64,000 nucleotides of DNA, taken from contig NZ_FOKQ01000015.1 in assembly GCF_900112155.1 (NCBI RefSeq), forward strand, positions 27,107 to 91,106. Reading direction: 5' to 3'. The notes under the pieces were generated by a model. The model had not been told where the DNA came from. It did no database searches and saw only the letters and a list, made by a program, of their open reading frames with translations. How positions within the stretch are numbered: position 1 is the stretch's first letter; the number at the start of each line of letters is the position of its first letter. Below, in pieces: positions 46,539 through 55,742 of the stretch. This DNA is from Hominimerdicola alba. GTDB taxonomy: Bacteria; Bacillota; Clostridia; Oscillospirales; Ruminococcaceae. The position numbers and the translations under genes are program-made.

Positions 46539-46833
46539 ATTGCTATAAATGATAATTTATCGCATGTACTGCGGGACTTATTGAGGAAGACCCTTTTGAA
46601 AAAGGGTCCTCCTCAAACTCCTCCCCGAAAACTTTTAACTCTTTTTGGCAGGGGGCAGTCATCTTTATAAAGTTCACTTAGTACGGTCACTAACTGCACT
46701 TTATAGAAATAGCTGCCCCCTGCCAAAAAGAAATGAAAGTCTTTGGAAAGGGGTCTGGGGAATAACCTTTCTTCAGAAAGGTTTTCCCCAGTAGAATCCG
46801 CAGTCCGTAGGATAAATTATTATTTGCAGCAAT
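46539..46833. repeat. ~295-bp palindromic element with terminal inverted repeats, copy 2
   Basis: This is closely related over its whole length to 28838-29134. The terminal inverted repeats are clearer here: the left end starts ATTGCTATAAAT, with ATAATTTATC and ACTGCGG further in, and the right end on the other strand starts ATTGCTGCAAAT, with the same ATAATTTATC and ACTGCGG blocks. The core CTTTTTGGCAGGGGGCAG / CTGCCCCCTGCCAAAAAG inverted repeat is perfect. It fills the gap between the XRE gene and the nifJ terminator. No coding frame is credible. Confidence 0.87.
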
Positions 46834-46856
46834 ACACAACCCGATCTTGATATAGC

Positions 46857-46890
46857 AAAAACCGCCGCACCCCGAACGGAGTGCGGCGGT
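46857..46890 (-). terminator. Intrinsic terminator after nifJ
   Basis: A perfect 10-bp stem (ACCGCCGCAC, GTGCGGCGGT) is followed, on the minus strand, by TTTTGC, 19 bases past the nifJ stop. Confidence 0.88.
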
Positions 46891-46909
46891 AATTATTTAC
46901 TTTTAAGAA

Positions 46910-49900
46910 TTACTTCTCATCAGCAGTGTTGTAGAGCTTAGCATATCTCATCAGATAGTCATATCTATCCTTAGCGTTCTGCTCAGCCTTAGCAAACAGC
47001 TTCTCAGCTCTCTCAGGGTTCTGTCTAGCGAGTGCGTTGTAACGAACTTCGCCCATGATGAACTCTCTGTAATCAGCAGAAGGAGCCTTGGAATCCAGGA
47101 TGAAAGGATTCTTGCCTTCAGCCTTCAGACGAGGATCATATCTGTACAGATGCCAGTAACCAGCCTGAACAGCCTTCTTCTCCTCAGTCTGAGCGATCTT
47201 CATGCCGCCCTTGATACCGTGGTTGATACAAGGAGCATAACCAATGATGATGGAAGGACCATGATAGCTCTCAGCCTCGTGGATAGCCTTCAGGCACTGG
47301 TTCATGTCAGCACCCATAGCGATGTGTGCAACATAAACGTAACCGTAAGACATAGCTATACCAGCCAGATCCTTCTTCTTAACTTCCTTACCAGCTGCAG
47401 CGAACTGTGCGATAGCACCGGTAGGAGTAGACTTGGAGGACTGTCCGCCTGTGTTGGAGTAAACCTCGGTATCGAATACGAAGATGTTTACGTCCTCACC
47501 GGAAGCCAGAACGTGGTCAACACCGGAGAAACCGATATCGTATGCCCAACCGTCGCCGCCGAAGATCCACAGGGACTTCTTAGCCAGGTAATCAGCATCC
47601 TTCAGGATCTCGTCAGCAGCCTTGGTCTTAGCCTTCTTCAGAGCAGCAACCAGGTTAGCAGTAGCAACCTTGTTAGCAGCGCCGTCATCAACAGTGCTCA
47701 GGTAAGCCTCAGCAGCTTCCTTTACAGCAGCAGCCTTGGTTGTCTTGGAGAGCTCCAGAACCTTAGCGATTGTTCTGTTTCTGATGGTGGACTGAGCCAG
47801 GAACATACCGTAACCGTACTCAGCGTTATCCTCGAACAGGGAGTTAGCCCAAGCAGGACCCTTGCCTTCCTTGTTGGTGGTGTAAGGAGTCGAAGGAGCA
47901 GAACCACCCCAGATGGAGGAGCATCCTGTTGCGTTAGCGATGTACATTCTGTCACCGAAGAGCTGTGTGATGAGCTTAGCGTAAGGAGTCTCACCGCAGC
48001 CTGCGCAAGCGCCGGAGAATTCAAGCAGAGGCTGCTTGAACTGTGAGCCCTTAACAGTGGTCTCCTTGAACTTCTCGAATACCTCGGGCTTGTCAGCGAG
48101 TGTCAGAGCATAGTTGAATACTTCCTGCTCAGCCAGCTGGCTCTCCAGAGGCATCATGTTCAGAGCCTTGTTGCCCTTCTTGCCGGGACATACGTTTACG
48201 CAGGAGCCGCAACCTGTGCAGTCCAGAGCAGACATAGTCATTACGAAGTTGTATCCGGGCATACCGGTTACGGGAACAGCCTTATCCTGTGCCAGCTTAG
48301 GAGCCTTCTTCAGCTCGTCATCTGTCATGATGCAGGGTCTGATTACTGCATGAGGACATACATATGAGCAGAAGTTACACTGGATACAATTTGCACCGTC
48401 CCAAGCGGGAACGTCAACAGCGATGCCTCTCTTCTCGAAGGCAGCAGAACCCTGAGGGAATACACCGTCAGCCATGTCAACGAATGTGGAAACAGGCAGC
48501 TTGTCGCCTTCCTGAGCGTTGCAGGGGATCTGGATGTTGTTAACGAAATCCTGGAGGGTCTTGTTAGCGCACTTAACAGCCTTAACGCCCATAGCGGTAT
48601 CCTTAGCCTTCTTCCAAGCTGCAGGAACCTTGACCTCAACTACCTGCTGGCAGCCTGCGTCGATAGCGTCGTGGTTCATCTTAACAATAGCTTCACCCTT
48701 CTTGGAGTAAGAAGCAGTAGCAGCGTCCTTCATGTACTTGATAGCGTCTTCCATAGGAATGATGCCGGAAAGCTTGAAGAATGCAGACTGGAGTACAGTG
48801 TTGATCCTGTTGCCCAGACCGATCTCCTTACCGATCTTAACGCCGTTGATGATGTAGAACTTGATGTTGTTCTCAGCGATATATCTCTTAACCTGACCGG
48901 GGAGGTGCTTGTCGAGATCCTTCTCGTCCCACTGGCAGTTCAGCAGGAATGTTCCGCCGGGCTTGATGTCCTGAACCATGTTGTACTTGGTGATGTAGGA
49001 CTCATTGTGGCAAGCTACGAAATCAGCCTGGTTGATGAGGTAAGTAGACTTGATAGGAGTCTTACCGAATCTCAGGTGAGATACTGTAACACCGCCGGAC
49101 TTCTTGGAGTCATATGCGAAGTAAGCCTGTGCGAACAGGTCAGTGTGGTCACCTATGATCTTGATGGAGTTCTTGTTAGCACCAACAGTACCGTCAGCGC
49201 CCAGACCCCAGAACTTACAAGCAGTTGTGCCTGCAGGAGCGGAATCCAGCTTGCCCTCGCTCTCGAGAGAGAGGTTAGTAACGTCATCATTGATACCCAG
49301 TGTGAATCTGGGCTTGAATGTGTCTTTCCAGTGAGCGTTCCAGTAAACAGCCTTGATCTGGTCAGGAGTTGTATCCTTTGAACCCAGACCGTATCTGCCG
49401 CTTGCAACGGGTACAGAGTGGAACTGTGTGCCCTTCAGTGCAGCAACAACGTCCAGATACAGAGGCTCACCCAGAGAACCGGGCTCCTTGGTTCTGTCGA
49501 GAACAGAGATCTGCTCAACAGTAGAAGGCAGAGCAGCAACCAGTCTGTCAGCTGCGAAAGGTCTGTAAAGTCTAACCTTAACAAGACCCAGCTTAGTGCC
49601 CTCGTTAGCGTTCAGGTAATCGATTGTCTCTTCGATGGTATCACATACAGAACCCATAGCAACGATTACGTGAGTTGCATCGGGAGCACCGTAGTAGTTG
49701 AAGAGCTTATAATCAGTACCGATCTTAGCATTGACCTTAGCCATGTAATCCTCAACGATACCGGGAACAGCATCATAGTAAGGATTGCAAGCTTCTCTTG
49801 CCTGGAAGAAGATGTCAGGGTTCTGTGCAGTACCCTTGAGGATAGGATGCTCAGGATTCAGAGCGTTCTTTCTGAATTCCTCGATCTTCTCGAAGTTGGT

Positions 49901-50482
49901 CATCTCTCTTACATCTTCGATATCCCAAGTCTCGATCTTCTGTATCTCGTGAGAGGTACGGAAACCGTCGAAGAAGTGCAGGAAAGGAACTCTGCTCTCG
50001 ATTGTAGAGAGGTGAGCAACTGTACCCAGATCCATAACCTCCTGTACGTTGGAGGAGCACAGCATAGCGAAACCTGTCTGACGGCACGCATATACGTCGG
50101 AGTGGTCACCGAAGATGTTCAGAGCGTGGGAAGCTACGCATCTTGCGGAAACGTGGATAACGCAGGGAAGAAGCTCGCCGGCGATCTTGTACATATTGGG
50201 GATCATCAGCAGCAGACCCTGAGAAGCGGTGTAGGTGGTAGTAAGAGCACCTGCACTCAGTGAACCGTGTACAGTACCGGAAGCACCTGCCTCGGACTGC
50301 ATCTCAGCAACCTTTACGGGAGTACCGAACAGGTTCTTCTGACCCTTAGCAGACCACTGGTCTGTAACCTCAGCCATAACAGAGGAGGGAGTGATGGGGT
50401 AGATAGCAGCAACTTCTGTAAAGGGATAAGAAGCCCAAGCAGCAGCGTTGTTACCGTCCATGGTTTTCATTTTTCTTGCCAT
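46910..50482 (-). CDS. nifJ: Pyruvate:ferredoxin (flavodoxin) oxidoreductase
   Basis: An 1190-residue single-chain enzyme that converts pyruvate and CoA to acetyl-CoA and CO2 and reduces ferredoxin, the central node of clostridial fermentation. Visible domains are the N-terminal pyrimidine-binding domain (AAWASYPFTEVAAIYPITPS), the ferredoxin-like domain with two 4Fe-4S motifs (CIQCNFCSYVCPHAVIRPC; CTGCGSCVNVCPGKKGNKAL), a CAGCGETPY segment supplying the proximal cluster, and the thiamine-diphosphate site (GGDGWAYDIGFSGVDHVLAS through DTEVYSNTGGQSSKSTPTGA). Full length, monocistronic, with its own promoter and terminator. Confidence 0.98.
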   Translation of the reverse strand: MARKMKTMDGNNAAAWASYPFTEVAAIYPITPSSVMAEVTDQWSAKGQKNLFGTPVKVAEMQSEAGASGTVHGSLSAGALTTTYTASQGLLLMIPNMYKIAGELLPCVIHVSARCVASHALNIFGDHSDVYACRQTGFAMLCSSNVQEVMDLGTVAHLSTIESRVPFLHFFDGFRTSHEIQKIETWDIEDVREMTNFEKIEEFRKNALNPEHPILKGTAQNPDIFFQAREACNPYYDAVPGIVEDYMAKVNAKIGTDYKLFNYYGAPDATHVIVAMGSVCDTIEETIDYLNANEGTKLGLVKVRLYRPFAADRLVAALPSTVEQISVLDRTKEPGSLGEPLYLDVVAALKGTQFHSVPVASGRYGLGSKDTTPDQIKAVYWNAHWKDTFKPRFTLGINDDVTNLSLESEGKLDSAPAGTTACKFWGLGADGTVGANKNSIKIIGDHTDLFAQAYFAYDSKKSGGVTVSHLRFGKTPIKSTYLINQADFVACHNESYITKYNMVQDIKPGGTFLLNCQWDEKDLDKHLPGQVKRYIAENNIKFYIINGVKIGKEIGLGNRINTVLQSAFFKLSGIIPMEDAIKYMKDAATASYSKKGEAIVKMNHDAIDAGCQQVVEVKVPAAWKKAKDTAMGVKAVKCANKTLQDFVNNIQIPCNAQEGDKLPVSTFVDMADGVFPQGSAAFEKRGIAVDVPAWDGANCIQCNFCSYVCPHAVIRPCIMTDDELKKAPKLAQDKAVPVTGMPGYNFVMTMSALDCTGCGSCVNVCPGKKGNKALNMMPLESQLAEQEVFNYALTLADKPEVFEKFKETTVKGSQFKQPLLEFSGACAGCGETPYAKLITQLFGDRMYIANATGCSSIWGGSAPSTPYTTNKEGKGPAWANSLFEDNAEYGYGMFLAQSTIRNRTIAKVLELSKTTKAAAVKEAAEAYLSTVDDGAANKVATANLVAALKKAKTKAADEILKDADYLAKKSLWIFGGDGWAYDIGFSGVDHVLASGEDVNIFVFDTEVYSNTGGQSSKSTPTGAIAQFAAAGKEVKKKDLAGIAMSYGYVYVAHIAMGADMNQCLKAIHEAESYHGPSIIIGYAPCINHGIKGGMKIAQTEEKKAVQAGYWHLYRYDPRLKAEGKNPFILDSKAPSADYREFIMGEVRYNALARQNPERAEKLFAKAEQNAKDRYDYLMRYAKLYNTADEK

Positions 50483-50604
50483 TTAAACGATCATCCTTTC
50501 TACGGGCGGACAGCCCGACATGATTTGAGAAAAAGTACGTTCTCTCAAAGGTCAGCGTATAGATTCTGGCATAACTAACAAAACGTATACGCGTTAACTC
50601 TTAT

Positions 50605-50633
50605 AGTATAACACGTTTTTTACTGTTTGTAAA
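50605..50633 (-). promoter_or_regulatory. Promoter of nifJ
   Basis: Minus strand TTTACA (50633-50628), 17-base spacer, TATACT (50610-50605), giving a ~115-nt leader. The rest of the gap to 50820 shows only a weak GGTTAG/CTAACC hairpin at 50697-50714. Confidence 0.72.
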
Positions 50634-50823
50634 GACCTTTTTCCGTTTTTTTGCCCCATGCGTGAAAAATTTAACAGGTAAGATTTGTGCAATTTGGTTA
50701 GTAATCTCTAACCACACCTGACCCGCAGACATTCTCCTGCAATAATCTGATACCATACTAAATGATATATAACAAAAAATCTCCTGCTCTCAATGTGGGT
50801 AGTACAACATAAAAACCACCAGA

Positions 50824-50856
50824 AAAAGGACCGCCGCAAAATGCAGCAGTCCTTTT
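50824..50856 (-). terminator. Terminator after the third dockerin gene
   Basis: AAAAGGACCGCCGC pairs with GCAGCAGTCCTTTT (two mismatches) and is flanked by T-rich sequence on the minus strand, ~85 bases beyond the dockerin gene stop. Confidence 0.7.
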
Positions 50857-50941
50857 CCGTGGAAAAATTTGAAATGAATTATATTTATCTAAGGCATTTT
50901 AAATGTATTATGATTTTCCGAATGATTTGAAGTATAATACT

Positions 50942-52348
50942 TTATGATAAATCTTTCTTCTGGACGATCATTCTCTTCAGCTTTACATGAGCCGCTATCT
51001 GTACTACATCGGTAACATCAACGGTTCCGTCAAAATTAACGTCAGCTCTCTTGAAAGCGCCTTTCGAGAGTAATCTCTTACCCTTGACATGAGCAGCTGT
51101 CTTTGCAACATCGGCAACGTTTATCTTGCCATCGTTGTTAACATCGCCTACCAGCCAGTCAGCCTCTGCCACGGTAACAGGTACGCAGGCAGGTGCGACA
51201 TCGTTGTGGTTTTCATCGCCTATAACCTTGTACCATACATAGTATGTACCCGATTCGTCGGCTGTAGGTATTTCGTCACTGAATGCGTCTTCGTCAGGGG
51301 TGGTGGTCTCGTCTGTACCCAGTGCATATACCATCTTTCCGCCGTCGCAGTCATTTGTGGTGATAAGATCCTGTACAGTTTCGTCTTCGGTCAGCTCATT
51401 AGCTGTCGGTACAGTGAATACCGGATCAGCCTTGCTTATGGTAACATCAGAGTAAGCAGGTTCATAAGGTTTGTAATCTGATTCTTCAGATACAGATGTT
51501 TTATACCATACTCTGTATGTTCCAGCATCAGTGGCAGTGCATGAATCTTGCCAGAGCTCACTATCTTCAGCGGGAGCTTCAGAAACGTCTGAATCAGTTA
51601 TCGCATACTTTGGAGTTACGCCTTCGGCACTTGAAGGTGATATGTTTACAAGAGCCTGAGCATCGCCATTATACGTAAGACCTTCAGATGCCTTGAAAGC
51701 AGAGCTGAATTTCACCTGTGTCCATATAACATTGCCGTTTTCGTCAAGAGTTTCCTCCTGTCCGTAGTAGACTTTCATTTCATTGATATCGAGCATAGCA
51801 AGCTGGAAATCAGGGTAGTAACTTCCACTTGAATATGTCCAGAGATAAAAATACAGTCTGTCATTCTTATCTATCGGCACCTCACCCTTTTCAAACTCGA
51901 ATGTCTGCGAGCCCATGTAAGGTTCGGAGCCACTGCCGTAAACATCAATAAGTTCCATATCCTTTAGGATATTGCTTCTTGTTTCGTCCTTATTGCCTGC
52001 AGTTTCCCAATCTATATTCTTTTCACTATCTTCTAAAGACGTACTTTTTCCGCCGTAATAGCTTACATATTCACCTGTGCGGTAAATAGGCTTTGAAGTC
52101 ATTATAACACCGTTACAGCCTGTACCGTAAGGCCATTCCCATTTTACGGTTATCGACTGTACACTGTTATCATCATGCAGTGTTACATTTCCAACTTCAG
52201 GTCTGAAATGTGCATAGTCTCCTGCACTTGCCGTGATAGCAGTATCAAACAACCTGAAACCGCTAAAATTTACAGGTGCTGCTCCGGCGACCATCATTAC
52301 CGCCAACATACCTGCCAGTACTCTTCTTGATTTGCGAATTTCTTTCAT
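50942..52348 (-). CDS. Secreted dockerin protein with Ig-like repeats
   Basis: A 468-residue secreted protein. The signal region ends with FDTAITASAGDY, the same phrase as in the LRR-dockerin protein. Residues ~45-220 are a beta-rich domain (VQSITVKWEWPYGTGCNGVI, YVSYYGGKST). Two repeats of an Ig-like 'GLTYNGDAQALV ... AGTYRVWYK' type follow (~225-310 and ~315-395, the second with SGTYYVWYKVIGDENHN). The C-terminal dockerin has loops GDVNNDGKINVADVAKTAAH and ADVNFDGTVDVTDVVQIAAH. No catalytic domain is recognised. Confidence 0.88.
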   Translation of the reverse strand: MKEIRKSRRVLAGMLAVMMVAGAAPVNFSGFRLFDTAITASAGDYAHFRPEVGNVTLHDDNSVQSITVKWEWPYGTGCNGVIMTSKPIYRTGEYVSYYGGKSTSLEDSEKNIDWETAGNKDETRSNILKDMELIDVYGSGSEPYMGSQTFEFEKGEVPIDKNDRLYFYLWTYSSGSYYPDFQLAMLDINEMKVYYGQEETLDENGNVIWTQVKFSSAFKASEGLTYNGDAQALVNISPSSAEGVTPKYAITDSDVSEAPAEDSELWQDSCTATDAGTYRVWYKTSVSEESDYKPYEPAYSDVTISKADPVFTVPTANELTEDETVQDLITTNDCDGGKMVYALGTDETTTPDEDAFSDEIPTADESGTYYVWYKVIGDENHNDVAPACVPVTVAEADWLVGDVNNDGKINVADVAKTAAHVKGKRLLSKGAFKRADVNFDGTVDVTDVVQIAAHVKLKRMIVQKKDLS

Positions 52349-52454
52349 GCTTATCCCTCCTAATTATTTGATCAAAGCGTTATGCGGATTAAAATATCAC
52401 CCGCTTTTTGATGAATAATTTTCACAAAATATATTCTCGCTTTTGATATTCACA

Positions 52455-52483
52455 ATTATATCATAAATCAACTGTGCTGTCAA
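52455..52483 (-). promoter_or_regulatory. Consensus promoter of the third dockerin gene
   Basis: Minus strand TTGACA (52483-52478), 17-base spacer, TATAAT (52460-52455), a perfect consensus with a ~100-nt leader. The remaining gap (52484-52730) is A+T rich with nothing I can support. Confidence 0.88.
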
Positions 52484-52730
52484 TGTCATCAAGTTAATCT
52501 ATCAGAATTTTGTTGAATCAATACAAATCAGTTAGAAATATCACAGCAAATATTACAAATGGATTAAATAATTTTTGACAAATATCCAAATAATGGTTTG
52601 GCGGGATAGATGGCTGTACGGGGATGGTGTTTTTAAAGTGATAAAAACAGCAGTATTTGACCGGGTGATATAGCTTGATCTCTTAGAACATGGTATCAGT
52701 CATAGCTTTAAAGTCAACGAAACTTGATAC

Positions 52731-52761
52731 AAAAAATCCCCCGCTCACCCGAGCGGGGGAT
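52731..52761 (-). terminator. Intrinsic terminator after the GH130 gene
   Basis: A perfect 11-bp stem (ATCCCCCGCTC, loop ACCC, GAGCGGGGGAT) runs into six T on the minus strand, 21 bases past the stop. Confidence 0.92.
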
Positions 52762-52782
52762 CCTCATTTAAAAACCGTCAAA

Positions 52783-53790
52783 TCAAACCGAAGAATGGCT
52801 CTTTACATAGTCAACAACATCATCAACAGTGGTGAATGCCATGCTTACGCAGGTATCAGCGCAGCCGTAGTAAATAGCTATCCTGCCTGTGTCAGCATCA
52901 ACGAGGGTAGCGCAGGGGAAAGTAACGTTCTGAACATCGCCTACGCACTCGTATATCTTCTGGGGGCTCAGCAGATACTCAGCGCATCTGTACTTAACCT
53001 TCCAGGGCTCGTCCTTGTCAAGTATGCAAGCCGAGAAGCTGTAAACAAAGCCGTTGCAGCTCTCCAGTACACCGTGATAGAAGCACAGCCAGCCCTCGCT
53101 GGTCTCTATCGGGATAGGACCTGCGCCTATCTTCTTGGATTCCCAAGCCTTCAGGGGTCCCATAACGTGTCTGTGCTCGCCCCAGTACTTCATATCGGGC
53201 GACTGCGAAATGTACATATCGCCGAAAGGAGTGTGACCGCTGTCAGAGGGTCTTGAGAACATAACGTACTTGCCGTTGATCTTTCTGGGGAACAGCACGC
53301 CGTTTCTGTTGAAAGGCAGGAAAGCGTTCTCGCACTGATAGAATGTCTTGAAATCATAGGTGTAAGCCACACCGATAGTAGGCTTCCAGCCGTAAGCGTT
53401 GCACCATGTCACCCAGAATCTGTCCTCGATGAAGCATACTCTGGGGTCGTAGCCATAGCCCCACTGGTTAGCTTCCTCGGTAGACTTGTCAGCCTGCTCG
53501 AAAACTATTCTGTCAGGCTCGATATCCCAGTGGATACCGTCCTTGGAGAAACCTGCGTGAAGCTCCATGTTTCTAGCCTTGTCGTCCACACGGAAAACAC
53601 CTGCGAACTTACCTCTCTCGCTTTCAAAAGGAACGACAGCGCTGTTGAATATCGAGTTAGAAGTAGGCAGCTGATCTCTGGGGATAATGGGATTAGCGTC
53701 ATATCTCCAAATAACGTCCTTGCAATCTGCGGGCTTGTCCTGCCAGGGGATGTTGGGAAGTGATACACCGTTGATTATCTGTGTCTTCAT
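52783..53790 (-). CDS. GH130 beta-1,4-mannoside (mannooligosaccharide) phosphorylase
   Basis: A 335-residue, five-bladed beta-propeller family GH130 enzyme with no signal peptide, so it acts in the cytoplasm. Such enzymes phosphorolyse beta-1,4-mannosides to mannose 1-phosphate. Family segments include [60 protein letters not shown] (the Asp of the DPR motif is the likely proton donor) and [19 protein letters not shown]. The length favours GH130_2 (R. albus RaMP2-type, beta-1,4-mannooligosaccharide phosphorylase) over the longer GH130_1 mannosylglucose phosphorylases; this is inference. It is monocistronic with its own promoter, operators and terminator. Confidence 0.9.
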   Translation of the reverse strand: MKTQIINGVSLPNIPWQDKPADCKDVIWRYDANPIIPRDQLPTSNSIFNSAVVPFESERGKFAGVFRVDDKARNMELHAGFSKDGIHWDIEPDRIVFEQADKSTEEANQWGYGYDPRVCFIEDRFWVTWCNAYGWKPTIGVAYTYDFKTFYQCENAFLPFNRNGVLFPRKINGKYVMFSRPSDSGHTPFGDMYISQSPDMKYWGEHRHVMGPLKAWESKKIGAGPIPIETSEGWLCFYHGVLESCNGFVYSFSACILDKDEPWKVKYRCAEYLLSPQKIYECVGDVQNVTFPCATLVDADTGRIAIYYGCADTCVSMAFTTVDDVVDYVKSHSSV

Positions 53791-53880
53791 AATAAATTCC
53801 GCCTTTCATTTTCAGTCTGAATATACTCTTGCCGATACAGCTTGTTGTCGATTAAACACTTGTGTCAGCTGTTTGAAAAC

Positions 53881-53909
53881 ATTATACACAATTGCCGCAG
53901 ATTTTGCAA
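53881..53909 (-). promoter_or_regulatory. Promoter of the GH130 gene
   Basis: Minus strand TTGCAA (53909-53904), 17-base spacer, TATAAT (53886-53881). The leader is about 85 nt. The element has the same -35, spacer and -10 as the S10 operon promoter. Confidence 0.78.
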
Positions 53910-53926
53910 CCCCCCCTAACCTTTTG

Positions 53927-53960
53927 GAAAACGATTACCTCTGAATGAAAACGTATACTT
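53927..53960. promoter_or_regulatory. Two LacI/CcpA-type operator repeats upstream of GH130
   Basis: GAAAACGATTACCT (53927-53940) and GAAAACGTATACTT (53947-53960) are direct repeats exactly 20 bases apart. The second, with the bases before it, fits the cre consensus WTGNAANCGNWNNCW (ATGAAAACGTATACT, 53945-53959). They lie just upstream of the -35 box. Confidence 0.5.
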
Positions 53961-54003
53961 CCGAAAAGTTAATAGAATGTTTACAAATACACGTGCAGAT
54001 ACA

Positions 54004-54824
54004 GCCAAAGAAGAGAGCTTTGGCTCAAGCGTAGCGCGGAAAGGTCCTAACGCCGGACGGGCGGATTTCGCGGCAACAAACCAGCGCATCAAACAAACTA
54101 AGCCGCGAACTGAGCTTTGGGTCAAGCCTTTCGCGAAAGGTTTGCGGATGAGCACACAGTCAGCAAAGCTGACTGTTAGAGGCAGAGCCTCTCGGTCAAG
54201 GTGCAAAAGCGATGCGGCAACCGCGCTGTAAATAGCACAGCAAACTAACGTCCAAATAGGGCGCGGCAATACCAAATATTACGAGCGTATGCGATCGTAT
54301 GCCACCGCACAAACTATCCGCGTAAATATATTGCCGCGCCCGCTGTCAAACAGCGAAGCGTCTTTGACAGCTCGACCCGCAAGGGGCGACATTATCTACC
54401 GCAGTACGTGTGGATAAGCGAACCACACTCTGTAACGCTTGAAACAGATATCTACCCTATAGTGCTATCCGTCCCCTAAATCAAACTTTGCCGGTATAGT
54501 CGGATATTTGCTGTGTACGATAGTTGCAAGTTTTCGCCCCTAGTCCCTCGGGTCGAGAAATCAACGAGCTAACGCCGTTGATTTCAGGCGCGGCAATATT
54601 TCACGCATAAAGAAAGAGCGTGGACGTTTTTTTGTCTACGCTCTGAAATTTTATATTGCCGCGCCCTTTTGACATGGTCGGGAGTTTGTTGTTCTCTTAT
54701 AGATTGCTTTGCATTTTGGCTTTGCACCTTGATGCGAGGGCTCTGCCCTCGCGCTCCCGCAAGCCTGCTAGCGCGAGGCATATGCCGACGCAGTCGCATA
54801 AACCGCGCGCTTTGATTCTTTGGC
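54004..54824 (+). repeat. Long mosaic palindromic intergenic element, copy 2
   Basis: This ~820-bp element shares modules with 24892-25585 (reversed) and 61259-61992 (same orientation). Its left end is GCCAAAGAAGAGAGCTTTGG and it contains CAAGCCTTTCGCGAAAGG, AGAGGCAGAGCCTCT and the AGAGCGTGGAC/GTCTACGCTCT stem. A ~180-bp run ending in ATTGCCGCGCCCTTTTGACA is nearly identical to copy 3. No credible gene. It fills the gap between the GH130 promoter region and the end of folD, and its hairpins may also terminate the folD operon. Confidence 0.85.
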
Positions 54825-54847
54825 AGTTCTCGCAAGTTTTGTGTGCC

Positions 54848-55699
54848 TTATACTCCGTGATGCTCCTTACCCGCTGTCAGTGTATTCTTCATCAGCATAG
54901 CTATGGTCATAGGTCCAACACCGCCGGGTACAGGTGTGATGTAGCCTGCCTTCTCCTTGCAGTCCTCAAAATCTACATCTCCGCACAGCTTGCCGTTCTC
55001 GTCACGGTTCATGCCAACATCGATAACTACTGCGCCCTCTTTGATGTAGTCAGCAGTTACCATCTTAGCCCTGCCCACAGCCGCTACAAGTATATCAGCC
55101 CTTGCGCATACTTCTTTAAGGTTCTTGGTCTTCGAGTGTGTTATGGTAACAGTGCCGTTCTCATGCAGCAGCAGCATTGCCTGGGGCTTGCCTACGATAT
55201 TGCTTCTGCCGATAACAACGCACTCCTTGCCCGCAACTTCTGTACCTGTTGACTTTATCAGCTCCATAACGCCCGCAGGTGTGCATGGCAGAAAGCTGTA
55301 ATCGCCTATCATTATCTTGCCCACATTTACAGGGTGGAAAGCGTCAACGTCCTTATCGGGGCGGATATTGTTTATGATGATCTTGTCATCAAGGTGCTTT
55401 GGCAGAGGAAGCTGTACAAGTATACCATCGACCTTGTCGTCCTTGTTGAGCTTGTCCACCAGTGCCAGCAGTTCTTCCTCAGTGGTCTCCGCGGGAAGTG
55501 CATACTTGAAGGAGTTGAATCCCACTGCCTCGCAGGCTTTCTCCTTATTCTTTACATACACCTGAGATGCAGGGTCATCGCCTACGATAACTACCGCCAG
55601 TCCTATCTCAACGCCCTTGGCTTTCAGTCCCTCGACCTCCTGCCTTATCTCTTCCTTTACCCTTGCGGATACTGCCTTGCCGTCAATAATGTTTGCCAT
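54848..55699 (-). CDS. folD: Bifunctional methylenetetrahydrofolate dehydrogenase / methenyl-THF cyclohydrolase
   Basis: A 283-residue cytoplasmic enzyme of one-carbon metabolism. The catalytic Lys lies in [18 protein letters not shown], and further family motifs are [20 protein letters not shown], the signature [20 protein letters not shown] and the Rossmann motif [18 protein letters not shown]. The C-terminal [19 protein letters not shown] is conserved. It is the last gene of the yfmF-yfmH-lgt-lipoprotein-folD run, 43 bases after the lipoprotein gene. Confidence 0.97.
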   Translation of the reverse strand: MANIIDGKAVSARVKEEIRQEVEGLKAKGVEIGLAVVIVGDDPASQVYVKNKEKACEAVGFNSFKYALPAETTEEELLALVDKLNKDDKVDGILVQLPLPKHLDDKIIINNIRPDKDVDAFHPVNVGKIMIGDYSFLPCTPAGVMELIKSTGTEVAGKECVVIGRSNIVGKPQAMLLLHENGTVTITHSKTKNLKEVCARADILVAAVGRAKMVTADYIKEGAVVIDVGMNRDENGKLCGDVDFEDCKEKAGYITPVPGGVGPMTIAMLMKNTLTAGKEHHGV

Positions 55700-55742
55700 T
55701 TGCTTTTCCTCCTGTAAATGTTATTTTATCCGACCTTACGGG

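Noticed and set aside
47150..50263. Several long plus-strand frames opposite nifJ
   Set aside because: Low-complexity Ser/Val/Leu-rich translations typical of the antisense of biased genes; no Shine-Dalgarno sites.
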